Of a DNA stretch of 20,061 nt, positions 13,484 through 19,962 are shown piece after piece. Source of the stretch: Euryarchaeota archaeon UBA549 (lineage in GTDB: Archaea; Thermoplasmatota; Poseidoniia; Poseidoniales; Poseidoniaceae); assembly GCA_002495645.1 (NCBI GenBank), contig DAGF01000020.1:1-20061 (forward strand). The letters run 5' to 3'. Both the position numbers and the translations under genes were made by a program. The stretch's first letter is position 1. The number at the start of each line of letters is the position of its first letter. A model generated the notes under the pieces. That model saw only the letters and a program-made list of their open reading frames with translations. It did no database searches and was not told the DNA's origin.

Positions 13484-14341
13484 ATGACCTCGGACTTCGG
13501 ACGCACAGCAGAACGCCGAGCACAAATTGCCGGGGCGCTGAAGTTTGATGGCGCACCACGCATCATGGGCATCGTGAACGCCACAGATGATTCCTTCTTC
13601 GAAGGCAGCCGTACATCGGGCACGGCAGCCGTTGAACGCGGATTGGCCATGTGGGACGCCGGTGCAACCTGGGTCGACGTGGGAGGAGAATCTACACGGC
13701 CTGGGGCCGATCCTGTGGGCATTGAGACCGAAAAACAACGGGTTCTACCCGTGATTAAGGGGTTGCGTGCTGCTCGTCCCGACGGCCTCATCTCGATTGA
13801 CACACGCCATGCGGATGTGGCTCGTGCGGCCTTGGAAGCAGGCGCAGACATGGTCAACGATGTCTCGGGATTGCGAACGCCTGCCATGGTGGACCTCGTC
13901 CTCAGCACGGGGTGTGCGGTGTGCATCATGCACATGCAGGGAGAGCCAGGTTCCATGCAAGCCAATCCAACCTACGACGACGTGGTGGGGGAGGTCGGTG
14001 GAATGCTCGAGTCCGTCAAGCAAAACCTTGTGCAGCGAGGCCATCCAGCAGAACTGATTTGTGTTGACCCCGGCATTGGGTTTGGGAAAACCCAAGACCA
14101 CAACATCGCCTTGTTGCGTTCGGGCCGAGAACTCCTGTCCTCTGAAGGCTCCGTGCTGTGGGGCGTTTCAAGAAAAAGCGTGGTCGGGCATTTGACTGGC
14201 CAATCCAATCCCGCCGACCGACTCGCAGGCACCCTGGGACTCGCAGCGGTCGCCCATAGGATGCACATCGACCTCGTTCGGGTTCACGATGTGAGGGACC
14301 ATGCTGACGTCTTCGCTGCTCTGAATTTGGATTCAGCCTAG
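13484..14341 (+). CDS. folP: Dihydropteroate synthase
   Basis: A 285-residue TIM-barrel enzyme that joins hydroxymethyl-dihydropterin diphosphate to p-aminobenzoate in folate synthesis. Seen: MGIVNATDDSF (28-38), GGESTRPGA (67-75), SIDTRHADV (104-112), NDVSG (125-129), MHMQGEPGSMQANPTYDDVV (149-168), VDPGIGFGKT (194-203), WGVSRKS (226-232) and RVHDV (266-270). Nearly all substrate-binding blocks are intact. The first loop differs: the usual TPDSF reads TDDSF here, although the key asparagine (N32) remains. The first 20 residues are extra and variable. The start is set by the divergent promoter. It is the partner in pathway to folB at 2883. The last nine bases overlap the end of the leftward traB-like gene. 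Confidence 0.95.
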   Translation: MTSDFGRTAERRAQIAGALKFDGAPRIMGIVNATDDSFFEGSRTSGTAAVERGLAMWDAGATWVDVGGESTRPGADPVGIETEKQRVLPVIKGLRAARPDGLISIDTRHADVARAALEAGADMVNDVSGLRTPAMVDLVLSTGCAVCIMHMQGEPGSMQANPTYDDVVGEVGGMLESVKQNLVQRGHPAELICVDPGIGFGKTQDHNIALLRSGRELLSSEGSVLWGVSRKSVVGHLTGQSNPADRLAGTLGLAAVAHRMHIDLVRVHDVRDHADVFAALNLDSA

Positions 14342-15493
14342 GCCAAGACCGCCCAACAAAATCAACGGTGCGGCCCAAGCACCCAACATGGAACCGAGAT
14401 TGGTCAACGCTGTAACCAGCAACACTTTTCCTGCCGGGTTGGACCAAAACGAGGAGAGGTCATCGAGTTTGAGGAATTGTTGCAAATCCTCGGCTGTGGG
14501 CTCGGCCAACTTGAGTTGAACATAACCTGCAAACCATCCGGCTGCAAGGGCAGGGTTGAGTGATGTGATGGGCGAAGCGAGCGCTGCCGTCAAGATGGCG
14601 AGCGGATGGCCTCTGGCGATGAGACAGGCCAGGGCAGCGAAGACGGCGTTGGCTGCGGTCCAAACGGTGAAGAACGTCAACCAGTCAATGCCCCGGCTGG
14701 TGGAGACCACCCCCGCCAACACGGCGATCATGATGAGTGGCAATGCCCACGGCAGGAAGCGTCGGACGAAGGAAGGCGCGGGCAGTTCCTCAAGGCGCGA
14801 GGAATCTATAGAATCCTTTGCTCCGCTCAATTTTTTGGCGACACCGTTGAGATGACCAGCTCCCAGCACGGCAAGAATACGCTTCTCGCCGTCAAGTCCG
14901 TTCAGTTTGGAAGCGATGTAGGCATCACGCTCGTCGATGAGCACCTCACCTGCACCGGGCGAGAAACCCTTGAGTTCCTCCATCATGGAGGACAGTAAAT
15001 CGCTGTCCTGAAGCAATTCATTGACGTCGAGGTCTTCATCCTCATCCTCATCCTCCAACAAAGAGGTCAACAGTCGCCACTTTTCCCTGAGTTTCATTCG
15101 CTTCCACGCACGACGCAAGGTCGTCTGGATGTCCCGGTCGACCAAGGCCACTTCACAGCCGACTTCGTTTGCGGCTTCGACCGCTGCGAGCAATTCGGCG
15201 CCGGGTTGCTGGCCCTCGTTGATGCCGAGTTTTCGTTGCTCAGCCGAGAGCATGGACTGCAGCAAGACCATCGGCGCCTTTCCTTCTTTCATCACTTTGA
15301 GCAGGCCTTCTTTGTCCAACCGTCGGTCGCTCACCAAGGTGTCATGACGGCTTTGACACAACTCCACCGCCACGATATCGGGTTGGTACTCTGATATCTG
15401 CTGACGCACCGCCTCCACCGAAGAGGTGGCGATGTGAGCCGTACCGAGTAAACGCAGGTTTTCTCGGACATCAATCACAGGTGCGGCCGACAT
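14333..15493 (-). CDS. TraB/PrgY-family membrane protein
   Basis: A 386-residue protein of the TraB/PrgY (Tiki-like) superfamily, named for enterococcal pheromone shutdown. In archaea the role is unknown, and a membrane metalloprotease has been proposed for relatives. Seen: GTAH (17-20), E44 in VAVELC, R120 in LVDRD, DERDAYIA (187-194) and GAGHLNG (211-217), the conserved positions of the soluble domain. About four to five membrane helices follow (roughly 247-265, 270-292, 298-325, 355-383). An acidic DEDEDED run at 148-154 is encoded by a six-base tandem repeat. The start has GAGGGT about five bases upstream and lies 45 bases after the lemA stop, so lemA and this gene are probably one transcript. 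Its stop overlaps that of folP by nine bases. Confidence 0.88.
   Translation of the reverse strand: MSAAPVIDVRENLRLLGTAHIATSSVEAVRQQISEYQPDIVAVELCQSRHDTLVSDRRLDKEGLLKVMKEGKAPMVLLQSMLSAEQRKLGINEGQQPGAELLAAVEAANEVGCEVALVDRDIQTTLRRAWKRMKLREKWRLLTSLLEDEDEDEDLDVNELLQDSDLLSSMMEELKGFSPGAGEVLIDERDAYIASKLNGLDGEKRILAVLGAGHLNGVAKKLSGAKDSIDSSRLEELPAPSFVRRFLPWALPLIMIAVLAGVVSTSRGIDWLTFFTVWTAANAVFAALACLIARGHPLAILTAALASPITSLNPALAAGWFAGYVQLKLAEPTAEDLQQFLKLDDLSSFWSNPAGKVLLVTALTNLGSMLGAWAAPLILLGGLGLG
15037..15054. repeat. Three tandem copies of CATCCT in the traB-like gene
   Basis: Three perfect copies of a six-base unit encode alternating Glu-Asp on the minus strand (residues about 148-154). Changes in copy number would keep the frame and only lengthen or shorten an acidic loop. 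Confidence 0.9.
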
Positions 15494-15538
15494 GGAGGAC
15501 CCTCATGTATTCGGCTCGAGGCCGACAACCAAACGGTT

Positions 15539-16114
15539 TCAGAACGAGATTTGAACGTTCTCTCGGGCAACACCTTCAACGGACCACAGTTCACGGCGAA
15601 CGCAACCCTTGATGTTGGCCACGATGTTGGATGGAATCATCTGAATGGCCTTGTTGAAGTTGGTCGAGGCAGCGTTGTAGAATTCTCGGCGGTCTGCGAT
15701 TTGGTTCTCGAGCGAAACGAGTTGGTTTTGCAGGTTCAAGAAGTTCGTGTTGGCCTTGAGATCGGGGTATTGCTCAGCGACCATGTTGATTCGAGGAAGC
15801 ATGCCAGCGAGCATCCCTTCAGCAGCAGCGACACCGGCGACGTCGCCTTGTGCAAGTGCACCAGCAGCCGTTTGTCGGGCCTTAGCGAATTGGTCAAAGA
15901 TACCGGCTTCGTGCTCGGCGTAGCCCTTGACGATGCTGACCATGTTGGGAATCATGTCATAGCGCTGGTTGAGCAAAACATCGATGTTGTTCCACGCGTT
16001 CTGTGCATTCTCATCCAAATTGATGAGGCGGTTCCAGGTAGAAAAGAACCAGATAATCAAAATCAGGGCGAAGACACCAGCAACGGCGATGGCGACGATG
16101 GTCATTGTATCCAT
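15539..16114 (-). CDS. lemA: LemA family membrane protein
   Basis: A 191-residue LemA protein: one N-terminal membrane helix (about 4-24, VAIAVAGVFALILIIWF) followed by a long helical-bundle domain outside the membrane. Seen: WNRLINLDENAQNAWNNIDV (27-46), LLNQRYDMIPNMV (47-59), KGYAEHE (63-69), YPDLKANTNFLNLQNQL (116-132) and REFYNAAS..FNKAIQMIP (143-160). These are the conserved blocks of the family, whose exact biochemical role is not settled. Length is normal. A second in-frame ATG at 16105 would remove three residues. A TATA-like TTCATTAG lies 26 bases before 16114. The traB-like gene follows after 45 bases, and divergent to it is the TauE/SafE gene. Confidence 0.92.
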   Translation of the reverse strand: MDTMTIVAIAVAGVFALILIIWFFSTWNRLINLDENAQNAWNNIDVLLNQRYDMIPNMVSIVKGYAEHEAGIFDQFAKARQTAAGALAQGDVAGVAAAEGMLAGMLPRINMVAEQYPDLKANTNFLNLQNQLVSLENQIADRREFYNAASTNFNKAIQMIPSNIVANIKGCVRRELWSVEGVARENVQISF

Positions 16115-16135
16115 GGACGGTGCACCGTGACTTCC

Positions 16136-16143
16136 CTAATGAA
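16136..16143 (-). promoter_or_regulatory. TATA-like box of lemA
   Basis: On the minus strand this reads TTCATTAG, centred about 26 bases before the ATG at 16114. The 90-base gap to the divergent TauE gene also holds a TTTAATG (16168-16174), which is 34 bases before the TauE start and could serve that gene with a short leader. Confidence 0.4.
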
Positions 16144-16204
16144 ACCTTCTCAATGCACAAAATTCCATTTAATGGGGCAACATCATGAATAACCTGCCCC
16201 AGCA

Positions 16205-17059
16205 ATGGTCAGCAACGGAGTCAAATCAGAGGTGAGCAATGTGCTGGAAGCGGTTCTGGTGATGAGCGGAGTGTTCCTTATCGCGTTCGTTTTTGCACCG
16301 GTTGGTATGGGCGGCGGAATGCTCTTTGCGCCGCTTTTGCACTACGGAGCAGGTTGGCCCATCGATGGCACGCTCTTGGCCGTATCCTTGGGCTTGACAT
16401 GGTCCGTCAGCATTGGCAGTGGACGAAAGCATCGGCAAGAAGGCTTCTTTGATGAAGATGCAACGAAATCAGCTCGCTACGGTGCCTTGGTGGGTGCCTT
16501 GGTGGGCGTGGGCATCGTCAACGCCTTGGGCGATGATCTTGATACCGTGTTCAAACTGCTTTCCATCGTGATGTTGGTGTGGGCGTTGGTCAAGACGTGG
16601 AAGAAGCACAACGCCAAGGATGCTTCGCAGGATGTTGAACCAGAACAACGAACCTCCACAATTCATCATTTCCCGTTGCGCATCGGTAGCGGCATCGGCG
16701 GTGCGCTTTCCTCTGTTCTTGGTATCGGCGCAGGCGTGATTTACGTCCCGGTGCTCCAACAGCAAGCCGGTTTGAATGCTCGAACCTCAATCGGCTCCAG
16801 TCTCTCCGTCATGATGGTCGTCGTACCAGTGGCCATCCTCGCCTTGCTGACCACCGCACCGTCTGGCTTGCTGGGTGAACTCTCCTCCAAGGCGTGGTGG
16901 TTGTTGCCGCTTCCACTGTTGGCCTACGTCGGGGCGACCTCTGGAGCGAAATTCGGCATTGAGCGCATCAGCCAAGAGAACATCATGAAGGTCTTCATGC
17001 TCCTTGTTGCGATTGTCTTGGTGCGCTACGTAATGGACGTGACACAACTCAGCCGTTGA
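16205..17059 (+). CDS. TauE/SafE-family permease
   Basis: A 284-residue membrane protein of the TauE/SafE (DUF81) family, whose members export sulfite, sulfonates or other small anions; the substrate here cannot be told from sequence. It shows the family's internal duplication: a first half with the glycine motif VGMGGGMLFAPLL (33-45) and a second with LGIGAGVIYVPVLQQ (about 171-185), each followed by a segment of small residues (DGTLLAVSLGLTWSV, NARTSIGSSLSVMM). About eight membrane helices are expected, with a charged cytosolic loop (KTWKKHNAKDASQDVEPEQR) between the halves. The ATG at 16205 is the first in frame; no strong ribosome binding site is seen. No sulfur genes lie near it. The last 11 bases overlap the thiolase stop. 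Confidence 0.9.
   Translation: MVSNGVKSEVSNVLEAVLVMSGVFLIAFVFAPVGMGGGMLFAPLLHYGAGWPIDGTLLAVSLGLTWSVSIGSGRKHRQEGFFDEDATKSARYGALVGALVGVGIVNALGDDLDTVFKLLSIVMLVWALVKTWKKHNAKDASQDVEPEQRTSTIHHFPLRIGSGIGGALSSVLGIGAGVIYVPVLQQQAGLNARTSIGSSLSVMMVVVPVAILALLTTAPSGLLGELSSKAWWLLPLPLLAYVGATSGAKFGIERISQENIMKVFMLLVAIVLVRYVMDVTQLSR
16481..16504 (+). repeat. Two tandem copies of a 12-base unit in the TauE gene
   Basis: GGTGCCTTGGTG occurs twice in a row and encodes GALVGALV within a membrane helix. It keeps the frame and looks like a local duplication tolerated in a hydrophobic helix. Confidence 0.9.
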
Positions 17060-18275
17060 TGGATTCAATCACCATGGCAATGCCTTGTCCACCGCCAATG
17101 CAGGCCGTTGCGACACCGTAGCGTCCACCACAGCGACGCAGTTCATGGGCGAGGGTGAGCACCAAGCGGGTACCGGTGGCGGCGAGTGGGTGGCCAAGAC
17201 CGACCGCTCCACCGTTCACGTTCACCTTCTCAACATCGATGCCGAGGTCGTTGATGCAGGCCACGGCTTGGCCGGCAAAGGCTTCGTTGATTTCCCATCG
17301 GTCGATGTCGTCAACACTCAACCCTGCTCGCTCAAGCGCCTGCAGAGAAGAAGGCACAGGACCGTAGGCCATGATGGCGGGCTCGAGCCCAACAATGCCC
17401 CAGGAAACGATGCGTGCAAGCGGTGCATCACCGGCGGCTTCGGCTTGGCTGGCTGATTTGATGACAACGGCCGCAGCACCATCAACCACACCGGAAGCAT
17501 TGCCTGCTGTGACAAAAGATTCTGGGCCAAAAGCGGTGGGAAGGCATGAAAGGGATTCTTGCGTTGTTCCCCGAACAACGTGGTCCTCATCTTTGTGGGT
17601 CAAGACCGTCTCACCTCGTCGTGATTTGATGGTCACCGCAACGATTTCCTGCTCGAAGACATCGTTGTCGATGGACGCCGTTGTTCGTGCGTGTGAAAGG
17701 GCCGCAAAGGCATCAATTTCCTCACGAGTGACGCCCTTTCGTCGGCACAATTCGTCAGAAGTTTGAGCCATGAACAAACCGCAGGTCATGTCCTGCAGGT
17801 TGGTCATCATGTAGTCCTCGACTTTAGGGGAGCGACCGAGTTTCCACCCGTCACGAGCACCGCGAAGGATGTGCGGGGCTTGAGAGAGGTTTTCCATGCC
17901 GCCAGAAACCACCGTTTTGGCCTCGCCGAGCATAATCATCTGGGCGCCTGAGACAATGGACTGAATGCCGGAGCCGCAGATGCGAGAAAGCGTCAGCATG
18001 GGCACCTCTTGGGGAATGCCTGCCTTGAGGCCGGCGTGTCGTGCCCCGTAGATGGATTGCGAGCAGGTCTGCAGAGCGTAGCCCATGACCACATGGTCCA
18101 CTGCTTCAGGGGGCGTCCCTGTCTTCTCAAGTGCACCTTCAATGGCGATGGCTCCGAGTTCCTGGGCGCTCACGGTCTTCAAGGCACCACCGGCTTTACC
18201 GTCACCTCGCTTTCCACCAACCCATTCACAAAACGGTGTTCGGGCACCGCCAACAATGACCACGTCTTCGCTCAT
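17049..18275 (-). CDS. Acetyl-CoA acetyltransferase (thiolase II family)
   Basis: A 408-residue thiolase that condenses two acetyl-CoA or cleaves 3-ketoacyl-CoA; it may serve fatty-acid oxidation or the first step of the mevalonate route. Seen: ARTPF (11-15); the nucleophile C100 in LSRICGSG; GGMENLSQAP (125-134); NASGVVDGAAA (259-269); NEAFAGQA (330-337); GGAVGLGHPLAATGTR (355-370) with H362; and C392 in ACIGGGQG. The catalytic residues are complete. A glycine-lysine rich stretch (GGKRGDGKAGG, 20-30) is longer than in textbook thiolases. An open frame extends to 18311, but the family begins at MSEDVVIVGG, so 18275 is used. No HMG-CoA synthase or small zinc-ribbon partner is adjacent, so the substrate is open. 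Its stop overlaps the TauE stop. Confidence 0.95.
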   Translation of the reverse strand: MSEDVVIVGGARTPFCEWVGGKRGDGKAGGALKTVSAQELGAIAIEGALEKTGTPPEAVDHVVMGYALQTCSQSIYGARHAGLKAGIPQEVPMLTLSRICGSGIQSIVSGAQMIMLGEAKTVVSGGMENLSQAPHILRGARDGWKLGRSPKVEDYMMTNLQDMTCGLFMAQTSDELCRRKGVTREEIDAFAALSHARTTASIDNDVFEQEIVAVTIKSRRGETVLTHKDEDHVVRGTTQESLSCLPTAFGPESFVTAGNASGVVDGAAAVVIKSASQAEAAGDAPLARIVSWGIVGLEPAIMAYGPVPSSLQALERAGLSVDDIDRWEINEAFAGQAVACINDLGIDVEKVNVNGGAVGLGHPLAATGTRLVLTLAHELRRCGGRYGVATACIGGGQGIAMVIESING

Positions 18276-18298
18276 GGTGTTGTGGACCCTCACGAGGG

Positions 18299-18306
18299 GT
18301 ATGAAC
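18299..18306 (-). promoter_or_regulatory. Weak TATA-like box of the thiolase gene
   Basis: On the minus strand this reads GTTCATAC at the equivalent of 27 bases before the ATG at 18275, in the 64-base gap after the upstream membrane gene. It is a poor consensus match, supported mainly by position. Confidence 0.3.
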
Positions 18307-18339
18307 ATCACGCTTGGGTTGGTTGCATACGTGGAATGG

Positions 18340-18984
18340 TCAGCCGAACAATTTACTCTCGTCCAGGCCGTTGTTTGAGACCATTAACGGGATGGCCACG
18401 AACAACCCGCAGATGGCGTTGCAGAACACCACCATGACCATGCCAACACCTTGCACGATTCCACCAACTTCTTGCAGCGCATCGTATTCTTCCTGTGTGA
18501 TTTCCCCTTCGTCCAGCATTTGGTCGTAGATGTCGTCAACCATCGTGAATTGACCGAGACCAACGAGGGTACTCAGTCCAATAACGAGAAGTAACACCAT
18601 GACGCCTCGACGTTGATAATTGATCAACATAACACCGCCCACAAGGGTGGCCACACCGATGAGGAGGGCGACGACATCAAAGACAAGCAAGGTTGAATTC
18701 CCCAGTTGAAGGTTGCCGAAAAGACTCAGTACGCTCCCAATCACGCCGAAAAGAACGCCGTAAATGACAACGAGGATACCGACCACTTTCGCTGCGCTTG
18801 AGGGCGGTTGGAGATAAATGAGTTGCCCCGTTGGCATCTGGGTGGTGCCCGTGAGCATGGTCCCTTGGTTCATCGGTGCAAAACCCTCTGAAATAGAGAT
18901 GGGCTGCGGTGGCGAGCCAGCATCACCCTCAAACTTTGGTTGGTTCTCGTCAGGGACATCGCCCCAAGGTGAATCGCCTTGCAT
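18340..18984 (-). CDS. Uncharacterised four-helix membrane protein
   Basis: I do not recognise this 214-residue protein. Residues 1-62 are polar, rich in P, Q, G and S, with no membrane helix, and are probably disordered. Four helices follow near 65-89, 99-122, 127-147 and 175-203. Between the third and fourth lies an acidic helix-forming loop (VDDIYDQMLDEGEITQEEYDALQE, 149-172), whose EITQEEYDAL part resembles the short acidic segments of SHOCT-like domains; this is only a resemblance. The ATG at 18984 is preferred because an AT-rich box lies about 27 bases before it; an open frame goes on to 19215, but that part overlaps nadK and looks non-coding. The thiolase gene follows after 64 bases. 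Confidence 0.75.
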   Translation of the reverse strand: MQGDSPWGDVPDENQPKFEGDAGSPPQPISISEGFAPMNQGTMLTGTTQMPTGQLIYLQPPSSAAKVVGILVVIYGVLFGVIGSVLSLFGNLQLGNSTLLVFDVVALLIGVATLVGGVMLINYQRRGVMVLLLVIGLSTLVGLGQFTMVDDIYDQMLDEGEITQEEYDALQEVGGIVQGVGMVMVVFCNAICGLFVAIPLMVSNNGLDESKLFG

Positions 18985-19007
18985 GATTGAACCATTGAGC
19001 GATGCTT

Positions 19008-19018
19008 CTTGATAGTTT
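19008..19018 (-). promoter_or_regulatory. TATA-like box of the four-helix membrane protein gene
   Basis: On the minus strand this reads AAACTATCAAG, centred about 28 bases before the ATG at 18984. It contains the TATCAA also present in the divergent folP element. Confidence 0.4.
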
Positions 19019-19071
19019 CTCGTTTTTGAAGGAAGGGTTGTGTTCTTGAAGCATGAACGCTTGGTCAACAA

Positions 19072-19083
19072 TAGGGGGGAGAG
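19072..19083 (+). promoter_or_regulatory. Purine-rich leader of the NAD kinase-like gene
   Basis: AGGGGGGAGAGA ends three bases before the ATG at 19087 and may act as a ribosome binding site. Unlike most unit-heading genes here, no TATA-like box is found about 26 bases upstream, so this gene may have a short leader. Confidence 0.35.
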
Positions 19084-19086
19084 ACA

Positions 19087-19962
19087 ATGAACATCTTGGT
19101 GGCGTACAAGAAAAACTTCGAGGGCGTGCACGACGAAGGCTTGATGTCCCTCAAAGCCATCCTCCAGCGGTTGGCCTCCCCGGCCCATCATGTGGATTAC
19201 AAGCCCCGTGAACATGTACGCAGGGCTGATTTTATTGCGCGGGATTTGGTGATCGTGTTTGGTGGCGACGGCACCTTGACATCGTTATCGCATAACATCG
19301 ATGCGGCCACACCGGTCATGGGCGTGAACTCACATCCACGAACCGACGACCCTGAGGGAAGTTACGGATTTTACATGGATTCGTCCATGGCCACCTTTGA
19401 GGAGGATTTCCAAAACGCGGTTGCAGGCAAGGCCATCGTGAATGAAGTACCACGGCTTCAGGCCATCATCGACACCACCTCAGGCAACCGATTCACCACC
19501 GACCCGGCCATGAACGACCTGCTCATCGCCAACACCCATCAGTATGCCCCCAGCAAGTACCACTTGCGCCGGGGCGCTCAACAAACTCACCAGCAGAGCA
19601 GCGGCCTGCTGTTTTCCACATGGTTTGGTCAAGGCGCTTGGCTGCGCAACGCCATGAGCGACCAAGAGTTCGAACAAATCAAAGGGAAGGCATCGGTGAA
19701 GCGAGGCACGCACCATTATTTCGTCTATGCACGCGACCTATCGCCCGAGCAACGGACGAATGCATGGGCGTGGATGGATTGGACCGAAGAAGAGACCACC
19801 ATCACCTCGGACATGCATCGTGGCTATGTGGTTCCAGACGGCTGGGACGAGGTGCACTTCAACCGAGGTGCGACCATCACCGTCAACGCTGAAGCCCCCA
19901 CGCTGACGCTCTTGACGTTCAGAACCACCATCGAAGCCAAGCTCATGGCGGCATTCGATTGA
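19087..19962 (+). CDS. Divergent NAD kinase-like protein
   Basis: A 291-residue member of the NAD kinase/diacylglycerol kinase superfamily, likely phosphorylating NAD to NADP in the cytosol. Seen: the MNILVAYK opening strand, the catalytic FGGDGTLTSLSHN (58-70) with D61, VMGVNSHP (77-84), and NDLLIANTHQYAPSKYHLRRG (143-163), which matches the family's NE-containing substrate segment but reads ND. The next signature usually reads DGxxVSTPTGSTAY. Here it is SGLLFSTWFGQGAW (172-185), so the aspartate and the GST are changed. Fold membership is clear; substrate or activity may differ from standard NAD kinase. The protein lacks other domains and is slightly longer at the C-terminal half. The gene diverges from the four-helix membrane protein gene. 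Confidence 0.78.
   Translation: MNILVAYKKNFEGVHDEGLMSLKAILQRLASPAHHVDYKPREHVRRADFIARDLVIVFGGDGTLTSLSHNIDAATPVMGVNSHPRTDDPEGSYGFYMDSSMATFEEDFQNAVAGKAIVNEVPRLQAIIDTTSGNRFTTDPAMNDLLIANTHQYAPSKYHLRRGAQQTHQQSSGLLFSTWFGQGAWLRNAMSDQEFEQIKGKASVKRGTHHYFVYARDLSPEQRTNAWAWMDWTEEETTITSDMHRGYVVPDGWDEVHFNRGATITVNAEAPTLTLLTFRTTIEAKLMAAFD

Noticed and set aside
13432..13965. Extension of the membrane protein upstream to 13965
   Set aside because: The added part is antisense to folP, is not membrane-like, and lies beyond the promoter element.
18985..19215. Extension of the four-helix membrane protein upstream to 19215
   Set aside because: The added 77 residues run antisense into the NAD kinase-like gene and lack any domain; a TATA-like box lies before the ATG at 18984.
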